Shown here: positions 1 to 5,698 of the stretch, one piece after another
How positions within the stretch are numbered: position 1 is the first letter of the stretch
Layout of the letters: each line of letters starts with the position of its first letter
NCBI GenBank assembly: GCA_014763515.1
Contig: JACXVH010000105.1
Span: forward strand, 1 to 5,698
Source of the DNA: Flavobacteriaceae bacterium
GTDB lineage: Bacteria > Bacteroidota > Bacteroidia > Flavobacteriales > Flavobacteriaceae
Length of the DNA: 5,698 nt
Direction of reading: 5' to 3'
The notes under the pieces: generated by a model
What the model saw: only the letters and a program-made list of their open reading frames with translations
Told to the model about the DNA's origin: nothing
Database searches by the model: none
Made by a program: the position numbers and the translations under genes

Positions 1-4
1 CTTC

Positions 5-79
5 AAGGTTGCTCATTATTGTAATTGTTTGAAAGTCAATACAATTTAATCATTTTTAATGATTTGAGCAACTTTTTTT
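5..79 (+). terminator. Structured inverted-repeat region with T-run; possible terminator of an upstream gene or small RNA 3' end
   Basis: The arms GTTGCTCA (8-15) and TGAGCAAC (65-72) are perfect reverse complements. The stem extends outward through one G-U pair and two A-U pairs to 5-15/65-75. A run of seven T (73-79) follows directly, which gives + strand terminator polarity; the opposite strand has no T-run after the stem. The 49 nt between the arms can fold into two further hairpins: 18-27 with 37-45 (one bulged A, 9-nt loop) and AATCATT/AATGATT at 48-54/58-64 (3-nt loop). Together these make a compact three-way junction. The long enclosed segment is unusual for a plain intrinsic terminator, so it could be the 3' end of a small structured RNA or a tiny palindromic repeat. 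The upstream gene lies outside the window. The inner helices are AT-rich and could partly be chance. Confidence 0.4.
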
Positions 80-154
80 ATAATGCACAACGGGTTAAAT
101 ATTAAAACTATTCTAAATTTTGCTTCGGTGTACTTTCAAGTGGTTCATTTGCTT

Positions 155-162
155 TATATTTG
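155..162 (+). promoter_or_regulatory. Probable -7 promoter element of tgt (TATATTTG)
   Basis: TATATTTG matches the Bacteroidota sigma-ABfr -7 consensus TAnnTTTG at every fixed position. Transcription would begin about 5 nt further on, near 167, leaving a leader of roughly 13 nt before the ATG at 180. No TTG is visible at the expected -33 spacing (around 133-138 there is only CTTTC), so the upstream element is weak or absent. The motif lies upstream of the ATG at 180 but overlaps or precedes the alternative starts at 120 and 165, which favours 180. The assignment rests on motif and position only. Confidence 0.6.
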
Positions 163-179
163 CCATGAAAATTTTGTTT

Positions 180-1310
180 ATGAAGTTTGATTTATTAAAG
201 AAAGACACAAAAAGTCAAGCAAGAGCTGGTGTTGTTACAACAGATCATGGTAAAATAGAAACACCTATTTTTATGCCTGTTGGTACAGTAGCATCTGTAA
301 AAGGCGTACATCAGAGGGAGCTTAAAGACGATATTAATCCTGATATTATTTTAGGAAATACCTACCATTTATATCTTCGTCCGCAAACTGATATTCTCGA
401 GAAAGCAGGTGGCTTACACAAATTTATGAATTGGGATCGTAATATTTTAACCGATTCTGGTGGATATCAAGTATATTCGTTATCATCTAACAGAAAGATT
501 AAAGAAGAAGGTGTTAAATTCAAATCGCATATAGATGGATCATATCATTTCTTTTCGCCAGAAAATGTAATGGAAATACAGCGAACAATTGGTGCCGATA
601 TCATTATGGCATTTGATGAATGTACACCTTATCCTTGCGATTATCGTTATGCGAAACGATCGATGCACATGACGCATCGTTGGTTAGATCGTTGTGTTAC
701 ACATTTTAATAATACTCCAGCAAAATATGGTTACGAGCAAACTTTGTTCCCAATTGTGCAGGGAAGTACATATAAAGATTTACGCCAACAATCAGCAGAA
801 TATATTGCAAATGTTGGAGCACAAGGAAATGCAATTGGCGGACTTTCCGTTGGTGAACCAGCTGAAGAAATGTATGCAATGACCGAAGTGGTTACTGCAA
901 TTCTTCCAGAAGACAAACCGAGATATTTAATGGGAGTGGGAACTCCAGTTAATATTTTGGAAAATATTGCATTAGGAATTGATATGTTTGACTGTGTAAT
1001 GCCAACACGAAACGCTAGAAACGGAATGTTATTTACCGCAAATGGAATTATCAATATCAAAAATAAAAAGTGGGAAGCCGATTTTAGTCCAATTGATGAA
1101 ATGGGACATACTTTCGTCGATTTAGAATATTCTAAGGCTTATCTTCGTCACTTGTTTGCAGCAAATGAATATTTAGGAAAGCAAATTGCTACTATTCATA
1201 ATTTAGGTTTTTATTTATGGTTAGTTCGTGAAGCTAGACGACAAATTTTAGCAGGTACTTTCCGTGAGTGGAAAGATAAAATGGTTATTCAATTAGCTCA
1301 AAGATTATAA
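180..1310 (+). CDS. tgt: Queuine/preQ1 tRNA-guanine transglycosylase
   Basis: Tgt swaps guanine 34 of GUN-anticodon tRNAs (Asp, Asn, His, Tyr) for preQ1, the committed tRNA step of queuosine formation, in the cytosol and usually as a homodimer. The 376-residue product has the normal bacterial length and the full TIM-barrel motif set: TDSGGYQVYSL at 91-101 with the general-base Asp92; MAFDEC at 143-148; VQGS at 193-196; GGLSVGE at 220-226, lining the base pocket; and GIDMFDCVMPTRNAR at 266-280, with Asp271 as the expected nucleophile. The CxCxxC zinc ligands of the E. coli and Zymomonas enzymes are absent: no Cys occurs after Cys272, although the partner His (TIHNL, His340) remains. The frame is open back to a TTG at 120, and there is an ATG at 165. 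I chose the ATG at 180 because homologues as I recall them begin MKFDLLK and because a -7 promoter element ends at 162. The permease gene starts 3 nt after the stop, so co-transcription is likely. Confidence 0.96.
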   Translation: MKFDLLKKDTKSQARAGVVTTDHGKIETPIFMPVGTVASVKGVHQRELKDDINPDIILGNTYHLYLRPQTDILEKAGGLHKFMNWDRNILTDSGGYQVYSLSSNRKIKEEGVKFKSHIDGSYHFFSPENVMEIQRTIGADIIMAFDECTPYPCDYRYAKRSMHMTHRWLDRCVTHFNNTPAKYGYEQTLFPIVQGSTYKDLRQQSAEYIANVGAQGNAIGGLSVGEPAEEMYAMTEVVTAILPEDKPRYLMGVGTPVNILENIALGIDMFDCVMPTRNARNGMLFTANGIINIKNKKWEADFSPIDEMGHTFVDLEYSKAYLRHLFAANEYLGKQIATIHNLGFYLWLVREARRQILAGTFREWKDKMVIQLAQRL

Positions 1311-1313
1311 TTT

Positions 1314-2396
1314 ATGCTAAAAATTATTGATAAATATATTCTTAAACGCTATTTAGCAACTTTTTCAGTCATGTTATTATTGTTTATTCCAATTGGAATT
1401 GTAATAGACGTTTCAGAAAAAGTAAATAGAATGATAGAAAGAAAGGTTCCATTTGGAGAAATTTTGGTTTATTATGTAGACTTTACAGTGTATTTTGCCA
1501 ATTTATTATTTCCTATTTTTCTGTTTTTATCAGTAATTTGGTTTACTTCAAAACTTGCAAATAATACTGAAATTATTGCTATTTTAAGTTCAGGAATATC
1601 TTATAAAAGATTTTTACGGCCTTATTTCATTGGTGCGGGTATTGTTTCTATTTTCGCACTATTAATGGGTGTGTTTTTCGTGCCAAAAGCTAGTAAAGGA
1701 TTCAATGATTTCAGATATAATTATCTAAAAGGAACAAACGCAAAATCAAGAGAAACCAATGATATTTTTCGTCAAATAAGTCCTAATGAGGTGATATACG
1801 TAAGCAATTATAATTATTTATCTGAAACTGGATTTAACTTTATTTATGAAAAATTTGATGGAAATGTATTAAAAGAAAAAGTAGAGGCAAACAGAATAAA
1901 GTATGATAAAAAGAATAAAATTTATAAACTTTACAACTACCGCAAAAGAACTATTGGTCAATTAGATGATAAACTAATATCAATGAATGAATTTAGTCAA
2001 AAATTTAATCTTGAACCAGAAGATTTAACTCCTGTTGTTTACATAGCTGAAACAATGGCTTTAGGTGAACTTTTTGACTTCATTGATAAAGAAAAGAAAA
2101 AAGGAAATGCTTATATAAATACATATCTTGTAGTTTTACACAAAAAGTTTAGTTTACCAGTTTCTGCATTTATTTTAACTATTATTGCGGTATCTGTATC
2201 TTCAATGAAAAGAAGAGGAGGGATGGGGGTAAACCTTGCTATAGGAATATGTATAGCGTTTACTTTTGTGTTTTTTGATAAGGTTTTTGGAACACTAGCC
2301 GAAAAATCTAGCATTCCACCTGTTGTTGCTGTTTGGTTACCAAATATTGTTTTTGGAGTATTAGCATTTTATCTTCTTCGCAATGCAAAACGATAA
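1314..2396 (+). CDS. LptF/LptG family permease (lipopolysaccharide export, YjgP/YjgQ type)
   Basis: This is an inner-membrane permease of the family that, with the LptB ATPase, extracts LPS and passes it to LptC/LptA on the way to the outer membrane. The 360 residues show the family layout: three N-terminal membrane segments (about 15-33, 54-77 and 103-123), a soluble periplasmic part of about 150 residues rich in charged residues and beta-prone stretches (about 125-270), and three C-terminal segments (about 279-297, 304-324 and 334-356). The segment LSSGISYKRFLRP (91-103) after TM2 is the typical coupling-loop region. MKRRGGMGVNLAIGI (298-312) and the preceding K-FSLP are also family hallmarks. 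I cannot decide between LptF and LptG from sequence alone. Only one such gene is present, whereas Proteobacteria usually carry lptF and lptG side by side. The start is 3 nt after tgt and the last 14 nt overlap the next gene, so it is almost certainly translated from a shared transcript. No Shine-Dalgarno sequence is seen. Confidence 0.9.
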   Translation: MLKIIDKYILKRYLATFSVMLLLFIPIGIVIDVSEKVNRMIERKVPFGEILVYYVDFTVYFANLLFPIFLFLSVIWFTSKLANNTEIIAILSSGISYKRFLRPYFIGAGIVSIFALLMGVFFVPKASKGFNDFRYNYLKGTNAKSRETNDIFRQISPNEVIYVSNYNYLSETGFNFIYEKFDGNVLKEKVEANRIKYDKKNKIYKLYNYRKRTIGQLDDKLISMNEFSQKFNLEPEDLTPVVYIAETMALGELFDFIDKEKKKGNAYINTYLVVLHKKFSLPVSAFILTIIAVSVSSMKRRGGMGVNLAIGICIAFTFVFFDKVFGTLAEKSSIPPVVAVWLPNIVFGVLAFYLLRNAKR

Positions 2397-3294
2397 TTTA
2401 AGAAGTTATTTTCAGTTACATTTAATTGTTTTTATTTGGGGATTTACAGCTATTTTAGGAGCTTTAATATCTCTAGATGCTTTACCTTTAGTATGGTGGA
2501 GAATGTCTATTGCGGTTTTATTAATGTTCATCTACATGAAATGGAAAAAGATTAATTTTACTATTACAAATAGTACCAGACTCTTAATGATACTAGCAGG
2601 TTTAGTTATTGCCATGCATTGGTTTACATTCTTTAAAGCCATAAAAATGTCAAATGTTTCAGTAACATTGGCTTGTTTGTCAACAGGTGCATTCTTTACT
2701 TCTTTTTTAGAACCAATTTTTTACGGTAGAAAGGTAATTTGGTACGAAGTTGTTTTCGGATTATTAGTTGTTCTTGGTTTATATATTATTTTTCAAGTAG
2801 AAGGAGATTACTATTTAGGAATTATACTAGCACTAACTTCTGCTTTTTTATCAGCATCTTTTTCTGTGATTAATGGAAAGTTTGCAAAAGAATATAACGC
2901 AGCCACTGTATCTTTTTATGAATTATTAGGCGGAGTTGGTTTCTTAAGTATCTATTTACTTTTTTCAGGACAGTTTACGCAAAGTTTTTTCCAAATTTCA
3001 ATTTCCGATTTAAGTTGGCTTTTTATTTTAGCATCGGTTTGTACTGCTTATGCTTTTATTGCTTCTGTTGCTGTTATGAAGCATCTGAGTCCTTATACTG
3101 TAATGCTTACTATTAATTTAGAGCCAATTTATGGAATTGTTTTAGCGATTATGATTTTTCAGGAAAAGGAAAAGATGAATCCAAATTTTTATTTAGGTGC
3201 TGCTATAATTTTGACTACCGTTGTTTTAAATGGAATTTTCAAAAATTTTGAAAAAAAGAGAAAACTAAAGCTAAATAATAAAACGAATTATTAG
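2383..3294 (+). CDS. EamA/DMT-superfamily transporter (RhaT/YdcZ-like permease)
   Basis: This is a 303-residue inner-membrane protein of the drug/metabolite transporter superfamily. It shows about ten hydrophobic segments (roughly 10-30, 34-51, 66-84, 92-112, 119-137, 143-162, 172-193, 207-226, 236-260 and 268-286), matching the usual 10-TM two-EamA-domain form. The internal duplication shows in the repeated motif EPIF (110-113) in the first half and EPIY (247-250) in the second. The N-terminal HLIVFIWGFTAILG (13-26) followed by PLVWWRM (35-41) is typical of EamA domain 1. The C-terminus is a short, very basic cytoplasmic tail rich in Lys, Arg and Asn (about 287-303). Family members export amino acids, sugars or other small metabolites, but the substrate cannot be predicted here. 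The ATG lies inside the last codons of the permease gene, giving a 14-nt overlap that suggests translational coupling. The MQNDNLRS start agrees with flavobacterial homologues as I recall them. Confidence 0.9.
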   Translation: MQNDNLRSYFQLHLIVFIWGFTAILGALISLDALPLVWWRMSIAVLLMFIYMKWKKINFTITNSTRLLMILAGLVIAMHWFTFFKAIKMSNVSVTLACLSTGAFFTSFLEPIFYGRKVIWYEVVFGLLVVLGLYIIFQVEGDYYLGIILALTSAFLSASFSVINGKFAKEYNAATVSFYELLGGVGFLSIYLLFSGQFTQSFFQISISDLSWLFILASVCTAYAFIASVAVMKHLSPYTVMLTINLEPIYGIVLAIMIFQEKEKMNPNFYLGAAIILTTVVLNGIFKNFEKKRKLKLNNKTNY

Positions 3295-3302
3295 GAAAGT
3301 TT

Positions 3303-3310
3303 TATCTTTG
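3303..3310 (+). promoter_or_regulatory. Probable -7 promoter element of accA (TATCTTTG)
   Basis: TATCTTTG is a perfect match to the Bacteroidota -7 consensus TAnnTTTG. It lies 8 nt after the transporter stop codon and 34 nt before the accA ATG. The predicted transcription start is near 3315, which would leave an A/T-rich leader of about 30 nt without a Shine-Dalgarno sequence. No TTG stands at the expected -33 spacing (the region reads GAATTATTAGG). Its position in the only gap between the transporter and accA suggests that accA has its own promoter, in addition to any read-through from tgt. Confidence 0.65.
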
Positions 3311-3344
3311 TGATAACAAACTTTAACCAAAATTTTTACTAATT

Positions 3345-4298
3345 ATGGAGTACTTAGATTTTGAATTGCCTATTAAAGAGCTTGAAGATCAGTTAGATAA
3401 ATGTTTAATTATTGGGCAAGAATCTGATGTAGATGTAAGTAATACTTGCAAACAAATAGAGAAAAAATTAGAAGAAACTAAGAAGAGTATTTATAAAAAC
3501 TTAACGGCTTGGCAACGTGTTCAATTGTCTCGTCATCCAAATAGACCTTATACAATGGATTATATTCGTGCTTTATGCGGAGATACTTTCCTTGAATTAT
3601 TTGGAGACAGAAGCGTAAAAGACGATAAAGCAATGGTAGGTGGTCTTGGAAAAATTGATGGGCAATCTTTTATGATTGTTGGTCAACAAAAAGGATACAA
3701 TACAAAAACACGTCAATATCGTAACTTTGGTATGGCTAATCCTGAAGGTTACCGTAAAGCATTACGTTTAATGAAAATGGCTGAGAAATTCAATATCCCA
3801 GTTGTTACTTTTATTGATACTCCAGGGGCTTATCCGGGTTTAGAAGCTGAAGAAAGAGGACAAGGTGAAGCAATTGCTCGTAATATTTTTGAAATGTGTC
3901 GTCTTCAAGTGCCAATTATTTGTGTAATTGTTGGTGAAGGTGCTTCTGGTGGTGCTTTAGGAATTGGTGTAGGTGATAAAGTTTTCATGTTAGAAAATAC
4001 TTGGTATTCTGTAATTTCACCTGAATCATGTTCTTCAATTTTATGGAGAAGTTGGGATTACAAAGAGCAAGCTGCTGAAGCTTTAAAACTTACAGCTCAA
4101 GATATGAAAAAGCAAAAGTTAATTGATGATATTATTCCAGAACCACTTGGTGGCGCTCATTATGATAGAGATACAACTTTTAAAACCGTAGAAAAATATA
4201 TTTCTGATTCTTATAAAGCACTAAAAGATTTATCAACAAAAGATTTAGTTTCTACAAGAATGGATAAATATAGTAATATGGGACATTTTAAAGAATAA
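3345..4298 (+). CDS. accA: Acetyl-CoA carboxylase carboxyltransferase subunit alpha
   Basis: AccA pairs with AccD to form the alpha2-beta2 carboxyltransferase, which moves the carboxyl group from carboxybiotin on AccB to acetyl-CoA and makes malonyl-CoA for fatty-acid synthesis in the cytosol. The 317-residue product has the length of the E. coli subunit and the family signatures: an N-terminal helical region starting DFELPIKELE (5-14); AWQRVQLSRHPNRPYT (55-70); FGDRS (86-90); NPEGYRKALRLM (132-143); FIDTPGAYPG followed by AEERGQGEAIARN (156-180); and GEGASGGALGIGVGDKV (197-213), the crotonase-fold oxyanion-hole glycine segment. All look intact. The ATG at 3345 is the only start consistent with family length and with the promoter at 3303. 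accD and the biotin carboxylase genes are not in the window, as is common when acc subunits are dispersed. A strong terminator lies 24 nt past the stop, so the transcription unit ends here. Confidence 0.98.
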   Translation: MEYLDFELPIKELEDQLDKCLIIGQESDVDVSNTCKQIEKKLEETKKSIYKNLTAWQRVQLSRHPNRPYTMDYIRALCGDTFLELFGDRSVKDDKAMVGGLGKIDGQSFMIVGQQKGYNTKTRQYRNFGMANPEGYRKALRLMKMAEKFNIPVVTFIDTPGAYPGLEAEERGQGEAIARNIFEMCRLQVPIICVIVGEGASGGALGIGVGDKVFMLENTWYSVISPESCSSILWRSWDYKEQAAEALKLTAQDMKKQKLIDDIIPEPLGGAHYDRDTTFKTVEKYISDSYKALKDLSTKDLVSTRMDKYSNMGHFKE

Positions 4299-4322
4299 AT
4301 TGTTATCTCTTCAAAGAATATG

Positions 4323-4352
4323 TCCGAAACCTCATAGTTTCGGATTTTTTTT
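4323..4352 (+). terminator. Rho-independent terminator after accA
   Basis: A perfect 8-bp stem, TCCGAAAC (4323-4330) with GTTTCGGA (4337-4344), closes a 6-nt loop CTCATA and is followed directly by eight T residues (4345-4352). It begins 24 nt after the accA stop. The T-run occurs only on the + strand side, so it terminates rightward transcription from accA and separates that unit from dnaB. Confidence 0.93.
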
Positions 4353-4355
4353 ATA

Positions 4356-4396
4356 TTATTAACATTTTTCTATTGGTTATCAACACTTTATTAACA
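4356..4396 (+). repeat. Three direct 9-mer repeats TTATYAACA upstream of dnaB
   Basis: TTATTAACA occurs at 4356-4364, TTATCAACA at 4377-4385 and TTATTAACA at 4388-4396, all in the same orientation. Start-to-start distances are 21 and 11 bp, close to two turns and one turn of the helix, so all three would face the same side of the DNA. They lie between the accA terminator and the dnaB promoter region, where an upstream regulator would bind. TTATCAACA differs from the DnaA box TTATCCACA at one position and TTATTAACA at two, both differing at the usually conserved sixth base. A chance copy of TTATCAACA also lies inside accA at 4230-4238, so single occurrences mean little here. Protein binding is not shown. 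Confidence 0.4.
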
Positions 4397-4429
4397 ACCA
4401 GTTCTTTAAAAGTTAAAATACACACAACT

Positions 4430-4447
4430 AAAATTTGGTTACCTTAG
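4430..4447 (+). promoter_or_regulatory. dnaB promoter region with two candidate -7 elements
   Basis: Two imperfect matches to TAnnTTTG lie just before the dnaB ATG at 4452. AAAATTTG (4430-4437) misses the first base and would start transcription near 4442. TACCTTAG (4440-4447) misses one T and would start transcription at about the ATG itself, giving a leaderless or nearly leaderless message. Neither has a TTG at -33. A promoter here is expected because the accA terminator cuts off read-through, but I cannot say which element is used. Confidence 0.45.
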
Positions 4448-4451
4448 CAAT

Positions 4452-5698
4452 ATGGAAAATATCAAAAACATAAATCCACTAAAAGTTGATAAAGCTACAA
4501 TAATTAACCTTGAAAAAGGAAAATTGCCTCCACAAGCATTAGAGCTAGAAGAAGCAGTTTTAGGGGCTTTAATGATTGATAAAAAAGGAGTAGATGAGGT
4601 TATAGATATTTTACAACCCGATGCTTTTTACAAAGAAGCACATAAATATATTTTTGAAGCTGTTGTTCAGTTGTTTAATGATACACAACCAATCGACTTA
4701 TTAACAGTTTCTGCTCAATTAAAGCGAAACGGAAAGTTAGACTTAGCTGGAGGCGATTTTTACTTAATTCAGTTAACTCAAAAAATCTCATCATCTGCAC
4801 ACATTGAATTTCACTCCAGAATTATCTTACAAAAATACATTCAAAGGAGTTTAATAAAAATTTCAAACGAAATTATTGAGGATGCTTATGATGAAACAAC
4901 TGATGTATTTGATTTATTAGATTCTGCCGAGTCTAAACTATATGAAGTTACACAAGGAAATATTAAAAGAAGTTCTGAAACAGCACAAAGTTTAGTAATT
5001 CAAGCTAAAAAACGTATTGAAGAAATTTCTAATAAAGAAGGTTTGAGCGGAATTCCAACAGGATTTCACGATTTAGATAAATTAACATCAGGATGGCAAC
5101 CCTCCGATTTAATTATTGTGGCAGCACGTCCTGGTATGGGAAAAACTGCTTTTACGTTGTCAATGGCTCGTAATATGGCAATAGATTACCAAGCGCCAGT
5201 TGCTTTTTTCTCATTAGAGATGTCATCAGTTCAGTTAATTACACGTTTAATTTCATCTGAAACTGGTTTGTCTTCGGAGAAGTTGAGAACTGGTAAATTA
5301 GAAAAACACGAGTGGGAACAACTTTCAATTAAAGTAAAAGACTTAGAAAAAGCTCCTTTATATATAGATGATACTCCATCTTTGTCTATTTTTGATTTAC
5401 GTGCAAAAGCTAGACGTTTAGCTTCACAATACGGAATTAAAATGATTGTGATCGATTATCTTCAATTAATGACTGCAGGTGGAAATGGTAAAGGAGGCGG
5501 AAATCGTGAGCAAGAAATTTCAACTATTTCACGTAACTTAAAAGCTTTAGCAAAAGAATTAAACGTTCCAGTAATTGCACTTTCTCAGTTATCGCGTGCT
5601 GTAGAAACTCGTGGATCTAGTAAACGACCATTACTTTCCGACTTAAGGGAATCGGGAGCAATTGAGCAAGATGCCGATATTGTATCGTTTATTTACCG
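4452..5698 (+). CDS. dnaB: Replicative DNA helicase DnaB (5' part; runs off the right edge)
   Basis: DnaB is the ring-shaped hexameric 5'-3' helicase that unwinds DNA at the replication fork and recruits primase. The frame is open for 415 codons from the ATG at 4452 to the window end. Flavobacterial DnaB is usually about 500-520 residues, so roughly 100 C-terminal residues are missing. The N-terminal domain begins with LPPQALELEEAVLGALMID (25-43) and extends to about 130, followed by a helical linker. The RecA-like ATPase domain starts at about 197 (GLSGIPTGF). Walker A is RPGMGKT (226-232); the catalytic glutamate is expected at Glu256 in FSLEMS; Walker B is MIVIDYLQL (331-339); VIALSQLSR (374-382) carries the sensor Gln379; and LRESGAIEQDADIVSFIY (398-415) is motif H4. 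The arginine finger and distal DNA-binding residues lie beyond the edge. No intein interrupts the motifs seen. The first 23 residues are poorly conserved, but the next in-frame Met is Met41, inside the conserved domain, so the ATG at 4452 is the start. Confidence 0.97.
   Translation, partial: MENIKNINPLKVDKATIINLEKGKLPPQALELEEAVLGALMIDKKGVDEVIDILQPDAFYKEAHKYIFEAVVQLFNDTQPIDLLTVSAQLKRNGKLDLAGGDFYLIQLTQKISSSAHIEFHSRIILQKYIQRSLIKISNEIIEDAYDETTDVFDLLDSAESKLYEVTQGNIKRSSETAQSLVIQAKKRIEEISNKEGLSGIPTGFHDLDKLTSGWQPSDLIIVAARPGMGKTAFTLSMARNMAIDYQAPVAFFSLEMSSVQLITRLISSETGLSSEKLRTGKLEKHEWEQLSIKVKDLEKAPLYIDDTPSLSIFDLRAKARRLASQYGIKMIVIDYLQLMTAGGNGKGGGNREQEISTISRNLKALAKELNVPVIALSQLSRAVETRGSSKRPLLSDLRESGAIEQDADIVSFIY

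Noticed and set aside
1..16. Possible start of a divergent minus-strand gene (ATG at 16 reading leftward, encoding MSNLE before the edge), or the last codons of a plus-strand gene ending at 24, 32 or 49.
   Set aside because: Only five codons are visible on the minus strand and no -7 motif stands upstream of that ATG. The plus-strand tails are short and not recognisable. The overlap with the inverted repeat makes any coding call unsafe.
80..154. Queuosine-pathway riboswitch (preQ1 type) in front of tgt.
   Set aside because: The predicted transcript starts near 167, leaving no room for an aptamer, and I saw no preQ1-type pseudoknot in 80-154. The structured region at 5-79 ends in its own T-run and is too far upstream of the promoter.
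731..1060. Minus-strand open frame of 109 codons inside tgt, and a 62-codon plus-strand frame at 694-882.
   Set aside because: Both lie within strongly conserved tgt sequence, look unlike any family I know and have no promoter or start context of their own.
2111..2314. Minus-strand open frame of 67 codons inside the permease gene.
   Set aside because: It is the complement of the conserved C-terminal membrane segments of the permease, with no independent support.
3236..3254. Near-perfect inverted repeat TTTTCAAAA-A-TTTTGAAAA near the 3' end of the transporter gene, considered as a terminator or operator.
   Set aside because: It lies within codons for a Lys/Phe/Asn-rich tail, consists almost wholly of A and T, leaves a 1-nt loop that RNA cannot close and has no T-run after it.
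4230..4238. A fourth copy of TTATCAACA.
   Set aside because: It lies inside accA, encoding part of Asp-Leu-Ser-Thr, is isolated from the other three copies and has no regulatory context. It is best read as chance.

Overview
The window looks like ordinary chromosomal core sequence from a low-GC member of the Flavobacteriaceae (Bacteroidota), probably Flavobacterium or a close relative. Four things support this. The DNA is AT-rich. Starts lack Shine-Dalgarno sequences and sit in A/T-rich leaders. Two gene starts are preceded by perfect copies of the Bacteroidota -7 promoter motif TAnnTTTG. The protein sequences and the order tgt - LptF/LptG permease - EamA transporter - accA - dnaB match what I recall of flavobacterial chromosomes. 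The species assignment is inference; no search was run.

Layout, all genes on the + strand. Positions 1-179 hold no gene I can support. They contain a strikingly structured inverted-repeat region followed by a T-run (5-79), then a probable promoter (155-162). Next comes a tight cluster: tgt (180-1310), an LptF/LptG-family permease (1314-2396, 3 nt after tgt) and an EamA/DMT transporter (2383-3294, overlapping the permease by 14 nt). A 50-nt gap with a TAnnTTTG promoter leads into accA (3345-4298). A clear intrinsic terminator (4323-4352) follows accA. The 153-nt accA-dnaB gap also holds three near-identical 9-mers and the dnaB promoter region. dnaB starts at 4452 and runs off the right edge.

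The genes are housekeeping and are not one pathway: tRNA queuosine modification (Tgt), lipopolysaccharide export (LptF/G), a small-molecule exporter of unknown substrate (EamA), the first step of fatty-acid synthesis (AccA) and replication-fork unwinding (DnaB). The first three are probably co-transcribed; accA and dnaB appear to be separate units.

I found no mobile element, CRISPR array, toxin-antitoxin or defence system, and nothing I would call a new system. The observations most worth a second look are the loss of the usual zinc-binding cysteines in Tgt, the three-way-junction-like structure at the left edge, and the helically phased 9-mer repeats upstream of dnaB.
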